A DNA stretch of 12,679 nucleotides from Paracoccaceae bacterium (GTDB lineage: Bacteria > Pseudomonadota > Alphaproteobacteria > Rhodobacterales > Rhodobacteraceae). The stretch is from assembly GCA_023263735.1 (NCBI GenBank), contig JALQUQ010000045.1:1-12679 (forward strand), read 5' to 3'. This document shows, piece after piece, positions 1 through 5,812 of the stretch. The notes beneath the pieces are model-generated. The model did no database searches, was not told where the DNA came from, and was given only the letters and a program-made list of their open reading frames with translations. Both the position numbers and the translations under genes were made by a program. Each line of letters opens with the position of its first letter. Position 1 is the stretch's first letter.

Positions 1-1243
1 CCATCGCCCCATCGGTCGGATCAAAGAGCCGCACCAGACCATCTGACGACACAACGACGATCCGTCCCCCCGCCAGAACGGGGCCGTAATGGCCATGGAT
101 CGACTTTTGCCGCTTGGGTTTGTCTTTCAGGAAATAGGGCATGTCAGCCGACCAGACCACCTGACCGGTTTCGGCGTCCAGACGCACCAGACGCGCCTCA
201 TCATTCACCACAAAGACCGACCCACCCACGACCAAGGGCGCGCTCATCGCGCCTTCGGTCGCGTTCCACAGCCGCTGGCCGGTGCTGGCATCGATCGCGG
301 CCAACCGGCCCGCTGCGGTGCCCGCATAGATGCGACCGCCGACCAGAACCGGATCGCCGGTGATATCGGTCACGCCCTGATAGCCACGGCCCAACCGCTG
401 CCCGGTCACGGGCGCAGCCCAGGCGCGTTCGCCCGTCTGTTTGACCGCCGCAGCCAATTCACCGCTGGCAAAGGGGAAAAGAACAACCGTTTGATCCACT
501 GCCGGGGCCGAAGAGCCAACCATCGACAGCGCACCCGAGGCCCCGGCCATCGTCCAGATGACCTTGCCGGTTTTGGCATCAACCGCGAAACCCGCGCCAT
601 CGCGCGTGGCGACATAGACCACGCCCCCCTCAACCGCAGGAGCGCCCGCCACGGGGCTGTCCAGCCGCTGACGCCAGAGAACGGCCCCGGAGGCAGGGTC
701 AAGCGCGACCAACTCGCCATAGCCGGTGGCTGCAAAAACACCCCCATCGCCAACGGCAATGCCGCCGCCCGAAACATCTCCGCCCCGGTCAAACTTGGCG
801 GTCAGATCGACCGACCACAGCACAGCCCCCGCCGTTGAAACGGCCGTCAGCTTGCCGCGGCTGTCCATGGCAAACACCCGGCCATCAGCCACGACAGGCG
901 CGGCGGACAGGCGGTTCCGCTTGCTAGACCCTGATCCGATGCCGACCGACCACACGCGTTCGGGCTGCGCTGACAAAATCCCGTGCGGCGAGGAATGCTG
1001 GGCATTGCCGCCCCGATGGCTCCATGCCGCCAAGTTCTGCGCCCCGGGCAAGGCTATGGCCACCGATTGATTTTCCGGCCGCTCAGGCCCTGCCGTGGGG
1101 TTCGGGTTTTCGTCCGTGGGCACCGAGGCCGCAAGATCGGCACGAATCGGAAAACGCTCCCCGGTCAGGATCAGTTCCTTTTCGCACCCAGCCAGCAAGA
1201 CCGTTGCCACGACGGCCGAGATGCCAAACCCAAACTTTCCCAT
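1..1243 (-). CDS. bamB: Outer membrane assembly lipoprotein BamB (PQQ-repeat beta-propeller), 3' end outside window
   Basis: The frame is open from the ATG at 1243 to the left edge (414 full codons, no stop seen), so the C-terminus is missing. Residues 1-20 form a lipoprotein signal ending in the lipobox LLAGC, with the acylated Cys at 20. The rest carries repeated beta-propeller blades of the PQQ type, with recurring patterns such as AxDxxTGxxxW (for example VALDPASGAVLW and AIDASTGQRLW). BamB is the periplasmic scaffold lipoprotein of the BAM complex, which inserts beta-barrel proteins into the outer membrane. The ATG follows a GGGTGA element about 10 bases upstream and lies 46 bases after the TPR gene stop, so the two are probably one transcript. 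In related genomes the next gene is often der (EngA), which would lie off the left edge; that is inference. Confidence 0.9.
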   Translation of the reverse strand, partial: MGKFGFGISAVVATVLLAGCEKELILTGERFPIRADLAASVPTDENPNPTAGPERPENQSVAIALPGAQNLAAWSHRGGNAQHSSPHGILSAQPERVWSVGIGSGSSKRNRLSAAPVVADGRVFAMDSRGKLTAVSTAGAVLWSVDLTAKFDRGGDVSGGGIAVGDGGVFAATGYGELVALDPASGAVLWRQRLDSPVAGAPAVEGGVVYVATRDGAGFAVDAKTGKVIWTMAGASGALSMVGSSAPAVDQTVVLFPFASGELAAAVKQTGERAWAAPVTGQRLGRGYQGVTDITGDPVLVGGRIYAGTAAGRLAAIDASTGQRLWNATEGAMSAPLVVGGSVFVVNDEARLVRLDAETGQVVWSADMPYFLKDKPKRQKSIHGHYGPVLAGGRIVVVSSDGLVRLFDPTDGAM

Positions 1244-1289
1244 TCGCACGAGCGTCACCCTTTGCTTGTTCCGCCTGAACCGTCGCACC

Positions 1290-1952
1290 TTAGCCCTGAT
1301 CCGAGCCTTCGGCCTGAACCGTTCCACCCAATGCGGCAATCATTTGCTCTGCCCGACGACGCAGGGTCGCCGGCGCTTCTTGATCTTGCGTCAACTTGCG
1401 CAGGGCTTCAATCGCTTCGTCGGACTTGCCTTCTTCGATCAGGATATAGGCCAAGGCCTCTTGGGCCACGGGGCGGAACGCCCGGCCCGGAATGGCGATC
1501 TGCTCCAAGGCCGCACGACGATCGGCAACCGGCATGTCGGTGCCTGCCACCATGACCCGGCGCAACACCGCCAGATCGCGGTAGACCTGCGGCTGCGTGG
1601 CATCGGCTGCAAGGGTTTCCAGCGCTTTCAGCGCCCCTTCGCGGTTTTCCTTGGGGTCAGCGGCCAAAAGCAACTGAACAAAGGCCTGCTGTTTGGCATC
1701 GGCGGGAAGGGCCGCGATGGCGGCGGCGCGCTCTTCGGTGCCGCCCAGATCGACCACCTCAAGCACCGCATCGCCAAAGGCCTGCGCCCGTGCCTGCTCT
1801 TGCGCCGAAGAATATTCCCGATAGGCCGTGCCCCCGACGACCAAAGCCACCAAAGCGATGCCGATCCAGCCGTATTTGCGAAAGGTCGCGAACAATTTGT
1901 CACGGCGCACTTCTTCCGTGACTTCGTCGATGAAACTATCAGGATTGCTCAC
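1290..1952 (-). CDS. TPR_21/YfgM-like single-span membrane protein upstream of bamB
   Basis: This 220-residue protein has a short cytoplasmic N-terminus (SNPDSFIDEVTEEVRRDKL), one transmembrane helix at about residues 27-45 (GWIGIALVALVVGGTAY) and a periplasmic helical domain with TPR-like repeats rich in Ala, Glu and Arg. This matches the YfgM family (DUF2133/TPR_21). In E. coli YfgM binds the SecYEG translocon and periplasmic chaperones, and its gene also sits next to bamB. A GTG at 1952 is chosen because the conserved SNPDSFIDEV N-terminus begins there; the ribosome binding site is weak (GGAAG too far upstream). The stop lies 46 bases before bamB, which suggests co-transcription and a shared role in handling exported outer membrane proteins. 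The family assignment rests on topology and context as well as sequence. Confidence 0.85.
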   Translation of the reverse strand: MSNPDSFIDEVTEEVRRDKLFATFRKYGWIGIALVALVVGGTAYREYSSAQEQARAQAFGDAVLEVVDLGGTEERAAAIAALPADAKQQAFVQLLLAADPKENREGALKALETLAADATQPQVYRDLAVLRRVMVAGTDMPVADRRAALEQIAIPGRAFRPVAQEALAYILIEEGKSDEAIEALRKLTQDQEAPATLRRRAEQMIAALGGTVQAEGSDQG

Positions 1953-2069
1953 GTCCGACGCTCTTTCTTCCGGTGGGGCCCACCTTTGCGGGGCCTTTGG
2001 TTAAGGGCAGTGTGAAACGGCCGGGCCCGACAGATCATCCCAAAGCGCGCCCGCCACAGATACTGGCCT

Positions 2070-2099
2070 GTCTTACACAGAAGTTCCGGCCCTTGCCAA
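2070..2099 (-). promoter_or_regulatory. Candidate promoter for TPR-bamB operon
   Basis: On the minus strand a -35-like TTGGCA (2094-2099) is followed after 18 bases by TAAGAC (2070-2075). The -35 matches the sigma-70 consensus at 5 of 6 positions, while the -10 is poor. It would leave a leader of about 110 bases before the GTG at 1952. This is pattern matching only. Confidence 0.25.
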
Positions 2100-2164
2100 G
2101 CCCTTGACGCGTTTCTGCCCGGTTTGGCCAGCGCCGCATCGCCACTTCGCCCGGTGCGGCCCCT

Positions 2165-2200
2165 CCGCCGCTTGAACACCGGCGGGGCGCGTCATATCAC
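2165..2200 (+). promoter_or_regulatory. Candidate promoter with flanking inverted repeat for RND adaptor
   Basis: TTGAAC (2172-2177) and TATCAC (2195-2200) are separated by 17 bases, each matching the sigma-70 consensus at 4 of 6 positions. The -35 lies inside the inverted repeat CCGCCG (2165-2170) / CGGCGG (2180-2185), which could be an operator for a dimeric repressor such as a TetR-family protein. No such regulator gene is visible next to the adaptor. The GC-rich background makes chance occurrence of the repeat plausible. Confidence 0.35.
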
Positions 2201-2305
2201 AATGGGGCAAAGACAACGGGCGACCGGGGCACTGGCCTGATGGCCAAACACACGCCCCACCGAATTATCTGTGACCCCATCGGGTCAGGAACCGGAAACC
2301 AAAAG

Positions 2306-3433
2306 ATGAAACTGATCCCTATTCTGGCGGCGGCCATCGTGGCCATTGGGCTGTATGAGGCGACGCTGAACCGCGCGGCCATCGGCGCCTGGCTGCAAAA
2401 TGCGACCGCGCCCCAGACGCCAACCTCGCCCGCCCCCAAAGACAGGGCCCCTGCCCCCGTCACCACCTATGTGCCCCAGACCACCACGGTCAGTTCCAGC
2501 GTCGAGGTGGCCGGCCGAACCGAGGCGGCGCGCCAAGTGGTTGTGCGGGCCGAAGCAACCGGCAAGGTCGTCTCCGAACCGCTGCGGCGGGGTGCTTTCG
2601 TGCGCCAAGGCCAGCTTTTGTGCCAATTGTCGCCCGGCCCATTGGAAAGCCGGTTGAACGAGGCCCGCGCCCGGGTGACGGCCGCGCGCGCCGAAGTGGC
2701 CGAGGCCGAGGTGTTGCTGGCCGCCACCGAAACCTCCCCGCAAGACGGCGACATTCATCGCGGCCTTGTCGTGGCGGCGATGGACAGCGCGCGGGCCAAT
2801 CTGGCGGTGGCCGAGGCCACGCTGAATGCGCGCCGGGCCGAAATCGAACAACTTGCCCTGACCGCGCCGTTTGACGGGCTTCTGGAAACCGATTCCGCCG
2901 AATTGGGCAGCTTGCTGCAACCGGGCGACGCCTGCGCAACCGTCATCCAGATGGACCCGATCAAGGCGGTGGCGCAGATCGCCGAAGCCGATGTCGGGCG
3001 GATCGACATCGGCACCTTGGCCACGATCACCGTGATCGATGGGGCCACGCTGGCGGGCCGGGTGACCTTTTTGTCGCGTGCGGCCAATCCCGACACCCAT
3101 GCCTTTCGGGTCGAGGTGGAATTGCCGAACACCGATCTGACCCTGCGCGATGGTCAGTCGATCCAGATGTCCATCGCCTCGGACCCGCTCCTTGCCCATC
3201 GCATTCCCCTGTCGGCCGTCGATGTTGAGGGCAATCAGATGCAGGTGGCGATTGTCACGCCCGACAACAAGATCGACTTTGTCCCGGTCACCGAAGTGGA
3301 CGAAGACGCGACATGGATGGTGGTTCTGGGCCTGCCGAAATCGCCGACACTGGTGTTGGAGGCCCCAAACACCACGCGCCGGGGGGAGACGGTGACACCG
3401 CGCCCGATCGATCCAAAGAGTTTGGAGAAATAA
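2306..3433 (+). CDS. RND efflux periplasmic adaptor (membrane fusion protein)
   Basis: This 375-residue protein has an N-terminal membrane anchor (residues 2-18, hydrophobic) and a Pro/Ala-rich linker (34-52). The biotinyl-lipoyl-like half-motif at about 75-110 (VVVRAEATGKVVSEPLRRGAFVRQGQ) is followed by an alpha-helical hairpin (about 113-180), the second lipoyl half (LTAPFDGLLETDSAELGSLLQPG, about 184-207), and then beta-barrel and membrane-proximal domains. This is the usual HlyD/AcrA-type order for an RND pump adaptor, bridging an inner membrane permease and an outer membrane channel. I chose the ATG at 2306 because the hydrophobic anchor starts there; an in-frame ATG at 2240 would add 22 polar residues and has no better ribosome binding site. 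No RND permease follows: a terminator begins within a few bases of the stop. The substrate cannot be inferred. Confidence 0.88.
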   Translation: MKLIPILAAAIVAIGLYEATLNRAAIGAWLQNATAPQTPTSPAPKDRAPAPVTTYVPQTTTVSSSVEVAGRTEAARQVVVRAEATGKVVSEPLRRGAFVRQGQLLCQLSPGPLESRLNEARARVTAARAEVAEAEVLLAATETSPQDGDIHRGLVVAAMDSARANLAVAEATLNARRAEIEQLALTAPFDGLLETDSAELGSLLQPGDACATVIQMDPIKAVAQIAEADVGRIDIGTLATITVIDGATLAGRVTFLSRAANPDTHAFRVEVELPNTDLTLRDGQSIQMSIASDPLLAHRIPLSAVDVEGNQMQVAIVTPDNKIDFVPVTEVDEDATWMVVLGLPKSPTLVLEAPNTTRRGETVTPRPIDPKSLEK

Positions 3434-3435
3434 CG

Positions 3436-3466
3436 AAAAAGGCGGGCCAGTGTGCCCGCCTTTTTT
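3436..3466. terminator. Bidirectional Rho-independent terminator between adaptor and ABC exporter
   Basis: A perfect 7-bp stem GGCGGGC (3441-3447) / GCCCGCC (3454-3460) with a 6-base loop is flanked by A5 (3436-3440) on the left and T6 (3461-3466) on the right. It therefore gives a U-tract in both directions. It ends the plus-strand adaptor transcript right after its stop codon, and the minus-strand ABC exporter transcript about 45 bases after its stop. Confidence 0.9.
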
Positions 3467-3510
3467 GGTGATCCCTTGCGCTCGATCAGGCGCCCGATCA
3501 GACGGCGGCG

Positions 3511-5349
3511 TCAGGCGGCGGCGGCCTCTTCCTCTTCGGCCGATTGGCGGGCCCACATGGCGGCATAGCGCCCGCCCGCATCGACCAATTCGTCATGCGT
3601 CCCACGCTCGACGATCTGGCCCGCCTCCAGCACGATGATCTGATCGGCGTCTGCGATGGTCGACAGGCGGTGCGCAATGGTGATCACGCTGCGCCCCTCG
3701 CCCATCCGCAACAGGCTTTCCTGAATATCGCGCTCGGTCTGGGTATCCAGCGCCGAAGTCGCCTCATCGAGAATCAGGATCGGCGGATTTTTCAACAAGG
3801 TGCGCGCAATGCCGACCCGCTGCTTTTCGCCGCCCGAAAGTTTCAGACCGCGTTCGCCCACCGTGGTCTGATAGCCATCGGGCAAGGACACGATGAAATC
3901 GTGAATCCGCGCGGCCTTGGCGGCGGCTTCGATCTCGGCTTGGGTGGCACCGGGGCGGCCATAGGCGATGTTGTAATAGACCGTATCGTTGAACAGGACC
4001 GTATCCTGCGGCACGACCCCGATCTGCGCATGCAAGCTGGTCTGGCTGACATCGCGCAGGTCTTGCCCGTCGATGCGAATGCCCCCGCCCGTCACATCAT
4101 AAAACCGGAACAACAGCCGCGCGATGGTGGATTTGCCCGACCCCGACGGCCCGACCAGCGCCACCCGCTGCCCCGGCTCGACCCGAAAGCTGATCCCCTT
4201 GAGGATCGGGCGAGACGGGTCATAGGCGAATTCCACCGCTTCGAAATCCAGCGCGCCGCCGTCCACCTTCAGCGCCTTGGCATCGGGCTTGTCGGTCACT
4301 TCGGCCGGTTGGTTCAGCAGGCCGAACATCTCGCCCATATCGGTCAGCGCCTGACGGATTTCGCGATAGACCGTGCCAAGGAAGTTCAGCGGCATGGTGA
4401 TCTGAATCATATAGGCGTTGACCATGACGAAATCGCCCACCGTCAACGTGCCCGCCTGCACCCCTTGGGCCGCCATCACCATGACGATGACCAGCCCAAG
4501 GGTGATCAAAAGGCTTTGGCCCACGTTCAGGAACGACAGCGAAAGCCCGGTCTTGACCGCCGCCGATTCATAGCGCTGCATCGCCGTGTCATAGCGGCGG
4601 GCCTCCATCTCTTCGGCGTTGAAATATTTGACGGTTTCAAAGTTCAACAGGCTGTCGATGGCCTTTTGGTTGGCATCGGTGTCTTGCGCATTCATCTCGC
4701 GCCGGATCTGCACCCGCCATTCCGTGACCTTGAGCGTAAAGGTCACATAGGCCGAAATCACCACGATCACGACGACCGAATAAGACAGGCCAAAGACCGT
4801 GGCAAAGATCACCGCCACCATGGTCAGTTCAAGGATCAGCGGCCCGATCGACAACAGCATGAACCGCAGCAGAAATTCGACGCCCTTGACCCCGCGCTCG
4901 ATGATCCGGCTCAGGCCCCCCGTCTTGCGCGTGATGTGATAGCGCAGGCTCAGCCGGTGAATGTGGGTAAAGGTCTCAAGCGCCAGTTGCCGCAGGGCCC
5001 GCTGACCGACCCGCACGAAGACAGCATCGCGCGCCTCTTGAAAAGCCACCGTCATCAAACGCGCCATGCCATAGGCGATGGTCAAACCGACCGCCGACAG
5101 CCCCAGCAGTGTGGCCGCATCCGGGGCATCCCCGGCCAAGGCATCCACCGCCTGTTTGTAAAGGAACGGCGTTGAAACCGAAATCACCTTGGCCATCAAC
5201 AGCATCAGCAGCGAAATCACCACCCGCCGTTTCACCCAAGGATGATTGTCAGGCCAAAGATAGGGGATGACCCGCGTGATGGTTTGCAGGCTGGAAGCCG
5301 GCTTATCCGGCACATCGGTCGGCAAGGCAGAAGCAGAGGGACGGCGCAT
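3511..5349 (-). CDS. Atm1-type ABC exporter (fused permease and ATPase)
   Basis: This 612-residue half-transporter has six predicted membrane helices in the first about 330 residues. The nucleotide-binding domain carries Walker A GPSGSGKST (400-408), Q-loop Q448, signature LSGGE (504-508), Walker B ILILDE (524-529) and H-loop H560. The stretches LLNFETVKYFNAEE (235-247) and LFNDTVYYNIAYGRP (452-466) are typical of the Atm1/ABCB7/HMT1 group. Members export glutathione-linked compounds: mitochondrial Atm1 supports cytosolic Fe-S assembly, and the Novosphingobium homologue transports glutathione conjugates and protects against heavy metals. The ATG at 5349 is preferred over an upstream ATG at 5385 because GGGAAGGAA precedes it at good spacing, while 5385 has no ribosome binding site. 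The C-terminus is an acidic tail (AEEEEAAAA). It is divergent from an arsR-family gene 88 bases away, which suggests metal(loid)-responsive control. Confidence 0.9.
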   Translation of the reverse strand: MRRPSASALPTDVPDKPASSLQTITRVIPYLWPDNHPWVKRRVVISLLMLLMAKVISVSTPFLYKQAVDALAGDAPDAATLLGLSAVGLTIAYGMARLMTVAFQEARDAVFVRVGQRALRQLALETFTHIHRLSLRYHITRKTGGLSRIIERGVKGVEFLLRFMLLSIGPLILELTMVAVIFATVFGLSYSVVVIVVISAYVTFTLKVTEWRVQIRREMNAQDTDANQKAIDSLLNFETVKYFNAEEMEARRYDTAMQRYESAAVKTGLSLSFLNVGQSLLITLGLVIVMVMAAQGVQAGTLTVGDFVMVNAYMIQITMPLNFLGTVYREIRQALTDMGEMFGLLNQPAEVTDKPDAKALKVDGGALDFEAVEFAYDPSRPILKGISFRVEPGQRVALVGPSGSGKSTIARLLFRFYDVTGGGIRIDGQDLRDVSQTSLHAQIGVVPQDTVLFNDTVYYNIAYGRPGATQAEIEAAAKAARIHDFIVSLPDGYQTTVGERGLKLSGGEKQRVGIARTLLKNPPILILDEATSALDTQTERDIQESLLRMGEGRSVITIAHRLSTIADADQIIVLEAGQIVERGTHDELVDAGGRYAAMWARQSAEEEEAAAA

Positions 5350-5379
5350 TTTCGTGATTCCTTCCCGGTGGCAACTGGA

Positions 5380-5408
5380 TTGCATGATCCGGCAACACGG
5401 GCTAATGT
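5380..5408 (+). promoter_or_regulatory. Weak candidate promoter for arsR-family gene
   Basis: TTGCAT (5380-5385) and TAATGT (5403-5408) are 17 bases apart on the plus strand, each matching the sigma-70 consensus at only 3 of 6 positions. The site would place the operator-like dyad at 5412-5435 over the transcription start and leader. The assignment rests mainly on position. Confidence 0.2.
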
Positions 5409-5411
5409 CAT

Positions 5412-5435
5412 TTCAATGCTTCATGAGTATTTGAA
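5412..5435. promoter_or_regulatory. Operator-like dyad directly before arsR start
   Basis: A 24-base dyad has outer arms TTCAA (5412-5416) and TTGAA (5431-5435) and a central palindrome TCATGA (5421-5426), with 4 unmatched bases on each side. Sixteen of 24 positions are symmetric. It ends two bases before the ATG at 5438. AT-rich imperfect dyads near the start of the regulator gene are the usual operators of ArsR/SmtB dimers, so autoregulation and shared control of the divergent exporter are plausible. Binding is inferred, not shown. Confidence 0.5.
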
Positions 5436-5437
5436 CG

Positions 5438-5809
5438 ATGGACCAAAGTAAAGCCCTCGCCGCCCTGTCCTCGCTGGCCAATGAGCAGCGGTTGGATCTG
5501 GTTCGGCTCTTGGTCCGCAAGGGGGATGAGGGGCTGTCCGCCGGGGAAATCGCGCGCGCCTTGGGGCTGTCGGCCTCGCGGCTGTCGTTTCATCTGGCCT
5601 CGCTGGAGCAGGCCGGGCTGATCCAGTCGCGCAAGGTGGCGCGCAATGTGATCTATTCGATTGATGCCAGCGGGATCGGGCGGACCATCGCTTATCTTTT
5701 GAACGATTGCTGCATGGACCACCCCGAGGTGGTCGCCTGCTGCCGCCACGGCAAACCCGTGACCGCCGCGCGCATTCGCCCCGCCCCCGAAGAGGGCGAG
5801 GCAAGCTAG
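5438..5809 (+). CDS. ArsR/SmtB-family repressor with C-terminal double Cys-Cys motif
   Basis: This 123-residue protein has a winged helix-turn-helix; the recognition region is about residues 43-63 (GLSASRLSFHLASLEQAGL) and the wing is about 64-76. Its C-terminal helix carries two vicinal cysteine pairs, C91-C92 and C101-C102, with H95 and H104 nearby. ArsR-family proteins are dimeric repressors released by metal or metalloid binding. The Acidithiobacillus ferrooxidans ArsR binds As(III) through C-terminal Cys95, Cys96 and Cys102, and the pattern here is similar, though with wider spacing, so a soft metal or As/Sb ligand is plausible. The ATG at 5438 is the first possible start because an in-frame TGA lies at 5432-5434. 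The ribosome binding site is weak. It is divergent from the Atm1-type exporter and convergent with the LysM gene, with only 3 bases between the stops. Confidence 0.88.
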   Translation: MDQSKALAALSSLANEQRLDLVRLLVRKGDEGLSAGEIARALGLSASRLSFHLASLEQAGLIQSRKVARNVIYSIDASGIGRTIAYLLNDCCMDHPEVVACCRHGKPVTAARIRPAPEEGEAS

Positions 5810-5812
5810 GCC

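Larger units (their letters stand above)
1953..2305. other. Intergenic region between divergent TPR-bamB operon and RND adaptor gene
   Basis: No convincing gene is seen in these 353 bases. A 76-codon Arg-rich open frame on the minus strand (1949-2179) has no ribosome binding site and no recognisable domain, so I treat it as chance. The region holds promoter candidates for both flanking operons, an inverted repeat CCGCCG/CGGCGG (2165-2170 and 2180-2185) around the adaptor -35 box, and two small hairpins, TGGCC/GGCCA at 2233-2246 and TGACCC/GGGTCA at 2272-2287. No tRNA-like or riboswitch-like fold was recognised by eye. Confidence 0.6.

Noticed and set aside
1949..2179. 76-codon minus-strand open frame whose TGA overlaps the GTG start of the TPR gene
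   Set aside because: The GTGA overlap looks like a coupled gene pair, but the frame is Arg-rich, lacks a ribosome binding site and any domain, and lies where the promoter of the TPR-bamB operon is expected.
2240..2305. Upstream start of the RND adaptor at 2240
   Set aside because: The 22 added residues are polar and precede the hydrophobic membrane anchor; no Shine-Dalgarno supports it and it lies in the presumed leader.
2285..3556. 423-codon open frame on the minus strand
   Set aside because: It is antisense to the clearly recognised RND adaptor; the Gly/Arg/His-rich composition has no domain signature.
3544..5175. 543-codon open frame on the plus strand, very His/Gln/Arg-rich
   Set aside because: It lies wholly opposite the ABC exporter, has no recognisable domain or ribosome binding site, and its composition is that of an antisense reading of GC-rich code.
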